NCBI RefSeq assembly: GCF_008364555.1
Contig: NZ_VTUC01000006.1
Coordinates: 310,001-374,000, forward strand
Direction of reading: 5' to 3'
Length of the DNA: 64,000 bases
DNA from: Enterobacter vonholyi
Lineage (GTDB): Bacteria; Pseudomonadota; Gammaproteobacteria; Enterobacterales; Enterobacteriaceae
Part shown: positions 43,050-56,500 of the stretch, one piece after another
Layout of the letters: each line of letters begins with the position of its first letter
How positions within the stretch are numbered: position 1 is the first letter of the stretch
The notes under the pieces: model-generated
The model's database searches: none
What the model was told of the DNA's origin: nothing
Seen by the model: only the letters and a program-made list of their open reading frames with translations
Translations under genes and position numbers: made by a program

Positions 43050-44387
43050 ATGACGATATTACGAAAGCCTATGTTACGCCGATTTACAGCAGCACTGGCA
43101 TTCATTTCATTAGCCATAAATACTGCGTACGCCAATACCAGTCAGGTGGGCATTGCCCCGGTTGCCACGACAACCTTAAAAGAAAGCATTCTTTTTGCTA
43201 TCGATCGCGATCCGTCTATTAGTCAGCAGGCCGCACAATTAGGTATTGGCCAGGCACAAATAGATGAAGCGCGCAGCGGCTGGATGCCGCAAATATCGTT
43301 GAACGGGAGTACAGGGCACAGCCAGACCACCGATTCCAGCGGGTCGCTGAAGAATTCGGCCGCCTGGGGGCTGAGCCTGACGCAGCTGCTGTACGATTTT
43401 GGCAAGACCAATAACAGCATCAGCCAGTCTTCCGCCCAGCGCGATAGCTATCGCTATCAGCTGATGGGCACGCTCTCTGACGTGGCGGAAAAAACGGCGC
43501 TGAGCTACGTCGAGGTCAAACGCTATGCCGATCTGCTGCAGGCGGCAAAGGAGAACGTTCAGGCGCTGAAAAACGTTGAGCAGCTGGCAAAGCTGCGTGC
43601 CGACGCGGGCGTGAGTTCGACCTCCGATGAGCTCCAGACCCGCACGCGTATTGCTGGCATGCAGGCGACGGTCGCACAGTATCAGGCCGCCTTAAACAGC
43701 GCCCGCGCGCGGCTTGCGGTATTAACCGGTATGCAGGCAGAAAACTATTCGCCTGTACCCGCAAACCTCGCGGTTGAACCTGATTCGCTCAACCGCATTG
43801 ATTATTCGCTGATACCGGCGGTTATGGCCGCGCAAAACATGGAGCGCTCTGCCCAGTACGGCGTGGAAACGGCGAAGTCCCAGCACTGGCCGACGTTAAG
43901 CCTGAAGGGCGGGCGCACCCGTTATGAATCGGACAACCGTTCGTACTGGGACGACCAGATCCAGCTCAATATTGACGCACCGCTTTATCAGGGGGGCGCA
44001 GTTTCCGCACGAGTGCGGCAGGCTGAAGGAGCACGAGCGATGGCCTCCTCTCAGGTCGATCAGGCGCGTTTCGACGTCCTGCAAAAAGCCTCCGTCGCGC
44101 AGGCGGACTGGACCGGCGCACGGGGAAGAATGGAGGCCGGGAAGCAGCAGCTGGAAAATGCCCTGCGCGCCCGGGATGTTTATAAAAATGAGTACACCCT
44201 GAGCAAGAGGAGCATTAACGATCTGCTCAGCGTTGAGCAGGATGTCTGGCAGGCTACTTCGGCGAAAATAATCGCTGAGTATGATGGCTGGAGTTCGGCA
44301 ATTAATTATGCTTCCGCGGTTGATAATTTAATGCCGCTTATTGGAATAGAGAAAAACGCTGCCGCAAAATTACCCGATTTGAGTTAA
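43050..44387 (+). CDS. TolC-like outer-membrane channel of type I secretion
   Basis: 445 residues from the ATG at 43050 (AGGGAG Shine-Dalgarno six bases upstream; an earlier GTG at 43023 is rejected). Signal peptide ends near ...AINTAYA, then TolC-fold repeats: TLKESILFAIDRDPSISQQAAQLGIGQAQIDEARSGWMPQISL and, in the second half, QYGVETAKSQHWPTLSLKGGRTRYES. LSKRSINDLLSVEQDVWQA is typical of the LapE/AggA-type channels that serve giant adhesins. It is separated from the adhesin gene by 121 bp and should form the outer-membrane exit for it together with the downstream ABC exporter. Confidence 0.92.
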   Translation: MTILRKPMLRRFTAALAFISLAINTAYANTSQVGIAPVATTTLKESILFAIDRDPSISQQAAQLGIGQAQIDEARSGWMPQISLNGSTGHSQTTDSSGSLKNSAAWGLSLTQLLYDFGKTNNSISQSSAQRDSYRYQLMGTLSDVAEKTALSYVEVKRYADLLQAAKENVQALKNVEQLAKLRADAGVSSTSDELQTRTRIAGMQATVAQYQAALNSARARLAVLTGMQAENYSPVPANLAVEPDSLNRIDYSLIPAVMAAQNMERSAQYGVETAKSQHWPTLSLKGGRTRYESDNRSYWDDQIQLNIDAPLYQGGAVSARVRQAEGARAMASSQVDQARFDVLQKASVAQADWTGARGRMEAGKQQLENALRARDVYKNEYTLSKRSINDLLSVEQDVWQATSAKIIAEYDGWSSAINYASAVDNLMPLIGIEKNAAAKLPDLS

Positions 44388-44508
44388 TAAAAGACGCGCA
44401 GTGTTGCGCAAAGTAAGACTGAAAATAATGGGTGTTTTTTCCCAGGGATAGCTACATCCATCTGGTGGACATATCCACAGGAATCCGTACACCTGCAAGG
44501 AGAAGAAT

Positions 44509-47500
44509 ATGAGTAACATAAAAGTTGTTGATGTCATCATTCGCAAAACGGCGGAGAAAACGAAATTAACCGGCGAAGGAAATCTGTCGGTCTCTATTTC
44601 ATCCCCGAGCGTGATTGAAATCCAGGGTTCTGCTCAGGATGTGGTGCGCTATGTCCGCCAGGGTAAAGACCTCCTTATTTATATGAAAGATGGCAGCGTT
44701 ATCCGCTGCAATAACTATTTTGTTGAAGATCCTGAAACGCATACTCAGTCAGAGCTGGTATTCAACGATCGTCAGGAACTGACGCATATTTCTTTTGCCG
44801 ATGCCGGGGACGCGTCAGGCGCTGCGGTGACCGAGTTAACCGCACAGGCCACACCGATTAGCAGCATTCAACCTTTCCTTGAACAGGAAAGCGTATTAAG
44901 CGACGCGCCGTGGGGCTGGATTGCGGGAGCTGCATTAGGTGGCGGTGCCATCGGGGCGCTGCTGGCAAACGGCGGCGACGGCGAAACTAAGACAAAAGTT
45001 ATTGATAATACGAAAGAGGTGGAAAGCGCCACGCCAACCTTCCTGCTGTCGGATAAAGCGGGTGACAAGCAGGGCGTGCTGAGCGCAAACGAGATCACGG
45101 ACGACAGCAACCCAACCTTTAGCGGTACCGGTCAGCCGGGCGCGACCATCCAGGTTAAAGACAGCAGCGGCAGCACCATTGCGAGCACGATGGTCGGCAA
45201 AGACGGCACGTGGACGGTAATGTTACCGACCCAGACGGACGGGGAGCACACCTGGTCGGTCGTGCAGATCGACGGCAGTAAAACCACCTCTGCGGGCAGT
45301 ATCACCGTGACGGTTTCAACCGCCGATGCCGCCATTACGCTTGCCACCACGGCGGGCGATAACGTGCTGAACGCCAGCGAACAATCCGCGGGCTTTACGG
45401 TTTCCGGAGCCAGCAAAAACCTGGCGCAGGGTACCTTACTTACCGTAACGCTGAACGGCAAAACCTACCCGGCTGAAGTCGGGGCAGACGGCGCGTGGAA
45501 CGTGAACGTGCCTGCAGCAGACGCGCAGGCGCTGGGCGACGGCACCTGGACGATTAACGTCAGCGGCAAAGACGCGGCGGGTAATACCGTGAGCGGCAGC
45601 CAGACGATCGGCGTGGATACCACCGCACCAACCCTCTCTGTCGATACCCTCGCGCAGGACAACATCATTAATGCGGCTGAGCACAATCAGCCGCTGACCC
45701 TGACCGGTAAAACGAATGCGGAAGCCGGTCAGATCGTCACGGTCACGCTGAACGGTAAAAACTATAACGCTACGGTGGGTAGCGACGGCACCTGGTCCGT
45801 CACGCTTGCAGCGAACGACGTGCAGGCGCTCAACGAGGGCAATCACACTCTGACGGTTAACGTTAGCGACAAAGCGGGCAACGGTACGTCCGTGACGGGA
45901 GATTTCACGGTTGATACCACCGCGCCGGTCGTCACTATTGATACCGTGGCGGGCGACGATACCCTCAATATCAGCGAGCAGGGGCAGGCGCAGATTATTT
46001 CCGGGCAGGCGAGCGGCGCGTCGGCAGGCGATGTGGTCACCGTGACCGTTGGCGGACAGTCCTTCACCGGCGTGGTGCTGGCGGACGGCAGCTGGAGCGT
46101 AGGCGTTCCGGCGTCCGTGCTGGGCGCGTTGGGAGAAGGTAACCATACAATTTCAGTTTCCGTGACCGACGCGGCAGGCAACACCGGCAGCGCCACGCAC
46201 GATATTACGCTGAGCGGAAACCCGCCAGAATTTACGATTGACGCCATCAGCCAGGACAACGTGCTGAATGCTCAGGAGGCAATGCAGCCGCTGAGCCTCA
46301 CCGGCACCAGCAACCTGCCTGACGGCAGCACTATCACCGTGACGCTGAACAACGTCAGCTATCAGGCCACCGTTGAAAACGGTATCTGGGCGGTCCAGGT
46401 GCCGGTTTCCGACGTGCTGAATCTGGCGAACACCCTTTACACCGTTAGCGTCAGCGGTACCGACAGCGTGGGTAACAGCGGTTCTGCCGGGGCGACGCTG
46501 CTGGTGGATACCGTACTTCCGCAGGTCATTATCAACACCTTTGCGGGCGACAACCTGGTCAATAAAGCCGAAGCGGGCGTCGATCAAACCCTCAGCGGTC
46601 GCGTTACCGGCGCGGCGGCGGGCGATACCGTATCTGTCACCGTGGGCGGCAAGAGCTACACCGCAACGGTTGGCAACGACCTGACCTGGAGCGTGAAAAT
46701 TCCGTCAGCGGATCTTCAGGCCTTCGGCGACGGGGATTTAACCTTTACCGCGTCGGTGACCAACGGGCACGGCAATACCGGCACCGGCGAGCGCGATATC
46801 AATATCAATGCTGAACTGCCGGGCCTGCGCGTAAACACCATTTCCGGCGATGACGTCATCAACGCGATCGAACAGCAGCAGGATCTGAGCGTCACCGGCT
46901 CCAGCACCCATCTGGCTGCCGGCACGCAGATTACCGTTACCATCAACAACGTTGATTACGTTACCGCGGTTAACGCCAGCGGCAACTGGCAGATCGGCGT
47001 CCCGGCGGCGGACCTGCAGGCCTGGAGCGCGGGAGGCATCACGGTTAGCGTCAGCGCGGTAGATGCCTGGGGCAACACCGTTGCGGCTGAACACCCGATT
47101 GAACTGGATCTGAACGCCGTGGCGGTCACCATTGATACCGTCTCCGGCGACGACCTGCTGAATGCCGCAGAAAAAGGGGCCGATTTAACCCTTTCCGGCC
47201 AGACGCAGGGCGTGGAGGCGGGGCAGACCGTGGTGGTGAAATTCGCCGACCAGACCTTCACCGCGCAGGTGCAGCAGGACGGCTCCTGGAGCCTGACCGT
47301 GCCCGCCAGCGCCATGGAAACACTCATCGACGGGCGCGCGCAGGTGAGCGTCAGCGTCACTAACGTCAACGGCAACAGTGCCGACGCGTCGCGCGTGGTC
47401 ACGGTGGATACGCAGCCACCGGCGATTACGCTCGATAACCTGACCGCCGATAACATCATCAACGCGGCTGAAGCGCAGCAGGATTTACTGTTAAGCGGTA

Positions 47501-50500
47501 GCAGCAGTGCGGAACCCGGCCAGACGGTTACCGTGACGCTGAACGGCAAAACGTATCAGACTACGGTCCAGACGGACGGTACCTGGCAGCTGAGCGTCCC
47601 GGCGGCAGACGTCGGTGCCCTCAACGATGGCATCGTTACCGTGACGGCCACCGTGAGCGACGTGGCGGGCAACACCAGCAGCGCCGACCGCGTGGGGCTG
47701 GTGGACGCGACCGTGCCGCAGGTGACCATCAACAGCTTTGTCACCGACACCAACACCGTTAACCAGCTCGCCCATTCACAGGCGCAGATCCTGAGCGGCT
47801 CCGTCACCGGCGCGGCAGCGGGCGATCTGGTGACCATCACTATTAACAGCGTCGATTACACCACCGTGGTGGATGCGGCGGGCAAATGGAGCCTTGGCCT
47901 GCCGGCGTCCGTCGTGCAGGGGCTGGCTGACGGCACCTGGACAGTTGACGTCTCCGTGACCGACAGATCCGGCAATACCGGAAGCAGTTCGCTGGATGTG
48001 GTGGTGAATACCGTGACGCCCGTCATCGGTATCAACACGCTGGCGGCGGACGACGTGATTAACGCGACCGAGAAAGGCGAAGATCTGCAGATTTCCGGCA
48101 CCAGCAACCAGCCGGAAGGCACGACTATTACGGTGACCCTCAACGGCATTCAGTACACGGCCACCGCTGACGCCAGCGGCAACTGGAGCGTGACCGTACC
48201 GGCGGCAAACGTGCTGGCGCTGGGCGAAGCGAATTACACCGTGACGGCGAACGTCACCGATAGCGTAGGCAACAGCGCCTCAGCCTCACACGATGTGCTG
48301 GTAGACAGCTCGCTGCCGGTGGTGACGATTAACACGCTGGCGGGCGACAATATCGTTAACGCGGCGGAAGTGGCGGCAGGGCAAACCCTGTCCGGTAAAG
48401 TCACGAACGCGGCGCCAGGTGACACTGTCACGATTATCCTTGGCGGCCAGACATACACGGCTGCCGTGCAGGACGATCTGACCTGGAGCCTGCCGTTAAG
48501 CGAGAGCCAGTTCACCGCGCTCGGTAACGGGGATCTCACCGTATCGGCCAGCGTCACCAACGCGCACGGCAATACCGGTTCCTCTTCGCTCGACTTCACC
48601 ATCGACGCCCAGCTTCCGGGACTGCGTATTGATACGGTCGCAGGCGACGACGTGATCAACGTGATTGAACACGCGCAGAACCTGATTGTATCCGGAACCA
48701 GCACCGATCTGGCGGCGGGCAGCGCCGTGACCGTGACCATCAACGGCAAAGCCTATTCCGCAACGGTGCTGGCGGACGGCACCTGGCAGGCAGCGGTACC
48801 TGCAGCGGACGTGTCCCAGTGGGCGGATGGCTCACTGGATATCAAGGCAAGCGCGCAGGATGCTTCTGGCAACCCGGTAACCATCGGGACCGTCGTGGAC
48901 GTCGATCTCACGCCGGTCGCCATCACCATCAACAGCGTGACCGACGACAACGTGCTTAACGCGGTGGAAAAAGGCCAGGATTTGGTGCTGTCCGGCACCA
49001 CTTCCGGTGTTGAAGCGGGCCAGACCGTGACCATCACCTTCGCAGGGAAAACCTACACCACGACGGTGGATGGCAACGGCGACTGGACCTGGACCGTTCC
49101 GGCTGCCGATCTGAGCGGCCTGAAAGACGGCGACGCCAGCGTTCAGGTCAGCGTCATCAACGTGAACGGCAACGCCGCGTCTTCGGCGCAGGAGTTCAGC
49201 GTCGACACCACCGCGCCGACGGTGACCATCAACACCATCAGCGGCGATAACATGCTGAATGCGGCAGAGGCGGCGCAGGATCTGACCCTGAGCGGGACCT
49301 CTACTGCCGAAGCGGGCCAGACGGTCACCGTGACCTTCAACGGCAATCAATACAGCGCGCAGGTGCAGGCGGACGGCAGCTGGACGCTGGACGTGCCTGC
49401 GGCGGATCTGGCGGGCATCACCGACGGCAGCGCCGCGGTAACGGCGACCGTGTCAGATAAGGCAGGCAACCCGGCCAGCGCGGGCTCTTCAGTGCTGGTC
49501 GATACCACCGTACCGCAGATTTCGTTCAACATCGTTGCGGGCGATGACGTCGTGAATATTGCCGAGCACGGCCAGGCGCTGATCGTCTCCGGTAAGGTGA
49601 CGGGCGCGCAGGCGGGCGACGTGATTACCGTGACCCTGAACGGGAAAGACTACAGCGCCATGCTGGACGCGTCCGGCAGCTGGAGCGTGGGCGTTCCGGC
49701 GGCGGACGTGGGCGCGCTGGCAAACGGCGAGCAGACGATCTCCGCGACCCTCACCGACAAAGCCGGTAACAGCACCAGCGCGACGCACGAGTTTGACGTC
49801 TCCCTCACCGCGCCGGTGATTGCCATCAATACCCTGGCGGCTGACGACGTGATCAACGCGACCGAGAAAGGCCAGGATCTGCAGGTGTCCGGCACCAGCA
49901 ACCAGCCGGAAGGAGCCGCCATTACGGTGACGCTGAACGGCATCAACTATACGGCCACCGCCGACGCGAGCGGGAACTGGAGCGTGACCGTTCCGGCGGC
50001 AAACGTCTCGGCGCTAGGCGAAGCGAGCTATGTGGTGACGGCGAGCGTAACCGACAGCGCGGGCAACAGCGCGAGCACCGGCCACAGCGTGCTGGTCGAC
50101 AGCGCGCTGCCGCAGGTCACCATCAACCCGGTCGCCACGGACGACGTTATTAACGCGGCGGAAGTGGCTGCCGGACAGACCCTGAGCGGGAAAGTGAGCG
50201 GCGCGGCGAGCGGTGACACTGTCACCGTTACCATCGGCGGCAATACTTATACGGCGACGGTTCAGGACGATCTGAGCTGGTCGGTCAACGTGCCGTCCAC
50301 GATCTTAACCGCCATCGGGAACGGCGATCTGACGGTGTCAGCAAGCGTCACCAACGGCCACGGCAACACCGGCACCGGCGAGCGCGAAATCGTGATAGAC
50401 GCTAACCTGCCTGGCCTGCGGGTCGATACCGTGGCAGGCGACGATGTCATCAACAGCATCGAGCACGCTCAAAACCTGATTATCACCGGCTCCAGCGAAG

Positions 50501-53500
50501 GCCTGGCAGCGGGCGCGGCGTTAACGGTGACCGTCAATGGTAAAACCTACGCCGCAACCGTGCTGGCGGACGGGACCTGGACGGCGGCCATTCCGGCGGC
50601 AGACGTCAGCGCGCTGAATGCGGGCACGGTCACCGTGACCGTGGACGGCCAGAGCGCGGCGGGCAATCCGGTTTCTATTAGCCATGACGTGAAGGTGGAT
50701 CTGGCGGCAGTCGCCATCAGCATTAACCCGATTGCCTCTGACGACGTGATTAACGCGGCGGAGAAAGGCGCGGACCTGGTGCTGTCCGGCTCCACCACCA
50801 ACGTGGAAGAAAACCAGACCGTCACCATCACCTTCGGCGGTAAGTCGTACACCGCGACGGTCGATGCCGACGGCAACTGGACAACCACCGTGCCGTCTGC
50901 CGATTTGGGCAGCCTGAAGGACGGCGATGCCAGCGTGCAGGTGAGCGTCACCAACGTGAACGGCAACAGCGCGTCCGCGGGCCGCGAGTACAGCGTAGAC
51001 GCGACCGCGCCGACGGTGTCTATTGAAATCATCAGCGACAACAACATTATCAATGCGGCCGAAGCGCAGCAGGATCTGGTGATTAACGGCGTCACCAACG
51101 CCGAAGCGGGTCAGACCGTCACCGTGACCCTGAACGGCGTGGACTACACCACCACCGTTGAGGCTAACGGCAGCTGGAGCGTGACCGTACCGTCCGCCGA
51201 TCTGGGCGCGATTGCCGACGGAAACTACACCGTCAGCGCCGCCGTATCGGATAAAGCGGGCAACCCGGCCTCCGCGGATCGCGACGTGCTGGTTGATACC
51301 ACCGTTCCACAGCTGACCATTCACACCGTTTCCGACGACGACGTGATCAACAGCGCCGAGCATGCGCAGGCCCTGATTGTCACCGGTTCCGTGACCGGCG
51401 CGGCGGCGGGCGATGTGGTCACCGTCACCCTCAACGGCAAATCGTACACCGCCACTCTCGACGCCTCCGGCAACTGGAGCGTTGGCGTGCCTGCGGCGGA
51501 CGTAACCGCGCTGGCCGCCGGGGATTACACCATCACCGCGGCGCTGACCGATAAAGCCGGCAACAGCAACAGCGCCACGCACGGCGTAGAGGTGAACCTG
51601 ACCGCGCCGGGGCTGACCATTGACACCGTTTCCGGTGACGATGTAATCAACAATACTGAGAAAACCCAGGATCTGACCCTCTCCGGTACGGCTTCCGGCC
51701 TGGCGGCAGGTGCGGTGGTGACCGTGATGCTCAACGGCAAAGCGTACAGTGCGCAGGTGGACGATAACGGAAAATGGACCACCACCGTTCCGGCGAGCGA
51801 AGTCGGTCAGCTGGGCGAGGCGCTTTACACCGTCACCGCCTCGGCGACGGACGGCGTCGGTAACAGCACCAGCGCGTCTCACACCGTGAACGTGGAGTCC
51901 GTTCTGCCGGGCGTGATCGTTAACACCATTGCGGGCGACGACGTCATTAACGCGGCAGAGCTGGCAGCCGGCCAGACCATCAGCGGTAAGGTGGTGAATG
52001 CCGAAGCGGGCAACACCGTGACCGTGACCATTGGCGGTAACATCTACACCGCAACGGTGCAGAGCGATCTCACCTGGTCCGTCGATGTGCCTGAATCTGT
52101 TCTGACGGCGCTGGGCAACGGCGATTTGACGGTGTCAGCCAGCGTGACCAACGGCGTCGGCAACAGCGGATCCGCTGAGCGCGATATCACGATCGACGCT
52201 AACCTGCCGGGCCTGCGCGTGGATACCGTGGCGGGTGACGACGTGATCAACAGCATCGAACACGGGCAGAACCTGATTATCACCGGTTCCAGCGACGGGC
52301 TGATGGCAGGCGCGGCGCTGAACGTGACCGTAAACGGCAAGACCTATCCGGCGACCGTGCTGGAGGACGGCACCTGGAGCGCGGCGATCCCGGCCGCGGA
52401 CGTCGGCGCATTGAGTGCTGGCACGGTTACCGTGACCGTTGCGGGCCAGAGCAGCGCCGGTAACCCGGTTTCCATCAGCCACGATGTAACGGTGGATCTG
52501 GCGAGCGTTGCCATCAGCATTGACGCCATCGCCACCGATGACGTGATTAACGCGGCCGAGAAGGGCGCGGATCTGGTGCTCTCAGGCACTACCTCAAACG
52601 TCGAAGAAAATCAGACCGTCACCATCACCTTCGGCGGCAAGAGCTACACCGCGACCGTAGGCGCCGACGGCAAGTGGACGACCACGGTGCCAGCGGCCGA
52701 TCTGGCGGGTCTGAAAGACGGCGACGCCAGCGTGCAGGTGAGCGTCACCAACGTCAACGGCAACAGCGCCTCGGCGGGCCGCGAGTACAGCGTGGATGCG
52801 ACCGCACCGTCCGTGACCATCAATACCCTGGCGACGGACGACATTCTCAATGCCACCGAAGCGAAGAGCGATCTGACGGTTTCCGGCACCAGCACCGCCG
52901 AAGCGGGCCAAACGGTCACCGTATCGCTGAACGGCAAAGACTACACCACAACCGTCAGCGCGGACGGCAGCTGGACGCTGAACGTTCCGGCGGCCGATCT
53001 GGCAGGATTAACCGACGGCAGCGTCACCGTTACCGCATCAGTCAGCGACAAGGCGGGTAACCCGGCGTCGGTGGATCACAACCTGGCGGTAGATATCACC
53101 GTCCCGGCGGTGACCATCAATACCGTGGCGGGCGATGACGTGATTAACATCGCAGAACACGGCCAGGCGCAAATCATCAGCGGCACCGCCACCGGCGCGG
53201 CAGCGGGCGATAAGGTCACCGTCACCATCGGCGGCCAGACGTACACCACCGTGCTGGACGCGGCGGGGAACTGGAGCGTGGGCGTCCCGGCGAACGTGAT
53301 TTCCGGCCTCAGCGACGGCACTGTGACCGTCACCGCGTCGGTTACCGACTCGGCGGGCAACACCGGTACTGGCAGCCATAACGTGACCGTCGATACCGGT
53401 CTGCCTTCGGTCAGCTTCAACGCCATCAGCGGCGATAACGTGCTGAACGCGGTGGAGAAAGGTCAGGACCTGAGCGTCAGCGGCACCAGCGCCAACCTCG

Positions 53501-56500
53501 CGGAAGGCACCGTGGTGACCGTGACCCTGAACGGCAAAAACTACGCGGCCACGACGGCGGCAGACGGCACCTGGAGCCTGACGGTTCCGGCGGCGGATCT
53601 GGCGGGTCTGGGTCAGGCCAACTACACCCTGAACGCGAGCGCTACCAACGGGGTGGGCAACAGCGTGAGCAACACCGCGAACCTGCTGGTGGATACCGCG
53701 CTGCCGACCGTCACCATCCACACCGTGGCGGGCGATAACGTCATTAACGCGGCGGAAGTGGCGGCAGGCCAGACCCTGAGCGGCACCGTGGCGAATGCCG
53801 AAGCGGGCAACACCGTCACCGTGACCATTGGCGGCAACACCTACACCGCGACGGTGCAGAGCGATCTGACCTGGTCCGTCAACGTGCCGTCTGACGTGCT
53901 GACCGCGCTGGGTAACGGCAGCCTGAGCGTAACGGCGACCGTCACCAACGGCCACGGCAACACCGGTACCGGCGAGCGCGAAATCGCTATCGACGCTAAC
54001 CTGCCGGGCCTGCGCGTCGATACCGTGGCGGGCGACAACGTGGTCAACAGCATCGAACATACTCAAAACCTGATCGTCAGCGGATCCAGCGACGGGCTGG
54101 CGGCAGGCACGGCGCTGACCGTCACCATCAACGGCAAAGACTATGCGGCCACGGTGCTGGCGGACGGCACCTGGAGTGCGGCTGTTCCGTCTACCGACGT
54201 GAGCGCGTGGCCGGAAGGCTCCGTCAAAATCAGCGTGACCGGCGACAGCTCAGCGGGTAACCCGATTACCATCAGCCATGATGTGACGGTAGATCTGGCG
54301 ACCGTTGCCATCAGCATCAATGCGATTGCGACCGACGACGTGATTAACGCGGCGGAGAAGGGCGCGGATCTGGTGCTGTCCGGTGCGACCACCAACGTGG
54401 AAGCCGGGCAGACCGTGACCATCAGCCTGAACGGCAAAATCTACACCACCACGGTGGACGACAGCGGCAGCTGGACCTGGACCGTACCGTCTGCGGATCT
54501 GGCTGGCCTGAAGGACGGCGATGCCAGCGTGCAGGTGAGCGTCACCAACGTCAACGGCAACAGCGCCTCGGCGGGACGTGAGTACAGCGTGGATGCCACC
54601 GCGCCGACCGTCACGATTAATACCCTGGCGACGGACGACATTCTGAATGCCGCCGAAGCGAAGAGCGATCTGACCGTGTCCGGTACCAGCTCTGCAGAAG
54701 CTGGCCAGACGGTGACCGTGTCGCTGAACGGCAAAGACTACACCACAACCGTCAGCGCGGACGGCAGCTGGACGCTGAACGTCCCGGCGGCCGATGTTGC
54801 GGCCCTGACGGACGGCAGCGTGACCGTTACCGCATCGGTAAGCGATAAGGCGGGCAACCCGGCGTCGGTTGATCACACTCTGACGGTGGACGTGACCGTT
54901 CCTGCGGTGACCATCAATACCGTGGCGGGCGACGATGTCATTAACCTCGCAGAACACAGCCAGGCGCACATCATCAGCGGCACCGCCACCGGCGCGGCTG
55001 CGGGCGATAAGGTCACCGTCACCATCGGCGGCCAGACGTACACCACCGTGCTGGACGCGGCGGGGAACTGGAGCGTGGGCGTCCCGGCGAGCGTGATTTC
55101 CGGCCTCAGCGACGGCACCGTGACCGTCACGGCGTCGGTTACCGACGCGGCGGGCAACATCGGTAGCGGCAGCCATAACGTGACCGTCGATACCGGGCTG
55201 CCGTCCGTGGCGTTCAATGCCATCAGCGGCGACAACGTGCTGAACGCGGTAGAGAAAGGTCAGGATCTGAGCGTTAGCGGCACCAGCGCCAACCTCGCGG
55301 AAGGCACCGTGGTGACCGTGACCCTGAACGGCAAAAACTACGCGGCCACGACGGCGGCAGACGGCACCTGGAGCCTGACCGTTCCGGCAGCGGATCTGGC
55401 GGGTCTGGGCGAAGCGAATTACACCCTGAGCGCGAGCGCGACCAACGGCGTGGGCAACAGCGTGAGCAACACCGCGAACCTGCTGGTGGATACCGCGCTG
55501 CCGACCGTCACCATCAACACCGTGGCGGGCGATAACGTCATTAACGCGGCGGAAGTGGCGGCCGGCCAGACCCTCAGCGGCAAGGTAACGAACGCGGAGG
55601 CGGGCAATACCGTCACCGTGACCATTGGTGGCAACACCTACACCGCGACGGTGCAGAGCGATCTGACCTGGTCCGTGAGCGTGCCGGAGTCCGTCCTGAC
55701 GGCGCTGGGTAACGGTGACCTGACGGTGTCAGCAACCGTCACCAACGGCCATGGCAACACCGGGACCGGCGAGCGCGAAATCGTTATCGACGCCAGCCTG
55801 CCGGGCCTGCGCGTTGATACCGTGGCGGGCGACGATGTGATCAATAGCATCGAACATACTCAAAACCTGATCGTCTCCGGCACCAGCGACGGGCTGGCGG
55901 CAGGCACAACGCTCACCGTGACCGTCAATGGCAAAACCTATGCGGCCTCCGTGCTGGCAGACGGATCCTGGAACGCGGCGATCCCGGCGGCAGACGTCGC
56001 GGCCTTCGCAGCAGGTACCGTCACCGTGACCGTTGCAGGTCAGAGCGCGGCGGGCAACCCGGTGACCATCAGCCATGACGTGACCGTCGACCTGGCGTCG
56101 GTGGCTATCAGCATCGATGCGATTGCCACCGACGACGTGATTAACGCGGCGGAAAAAGGCGCGGATCTGGTGCTCTCCGGCAGCACCTCGAACGTGGAGG
56201 AAAACCAGACCGTTACGGTTACCTTCGGCGGCAAGACTTACATCGCTAAGGTGGATGCTGACGGTAACTGGACGGCCACCGTGCCGTCTGCGGATCTCGC
56301 GGGCCTGAAGGACGGCGATGCCAGCGTACAGGTGAGCGTCACCAACGCGCACGGCAACAGCGCGTCGGCGGGCCGGGAGTACAGCGTGGACGCGACTGCG
56401 CCAACCGTGACCATTGATACGGTTGCAGGCGATAACGTGATTAACGGCAGCGAAGCGGCTGCGGGCGTTGCCATCTCCGGCACCACTACGGCGGAAGTCG

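Noticed and set aside
50521..51882. Other long minus-strand frames across the adhesin
   Set aside because: GC-rich periodic coding DNA leaves the opposite strand open by chance; all overlap the strongly supported bapA frame.
45613..56385. Regular repeats as a possible CRISPR array
   Set aside because: The period is about 300 bp or 1.8 kb, the sequence is one open frame encoding Ig-like domains, and there are no short repeats with spacers.
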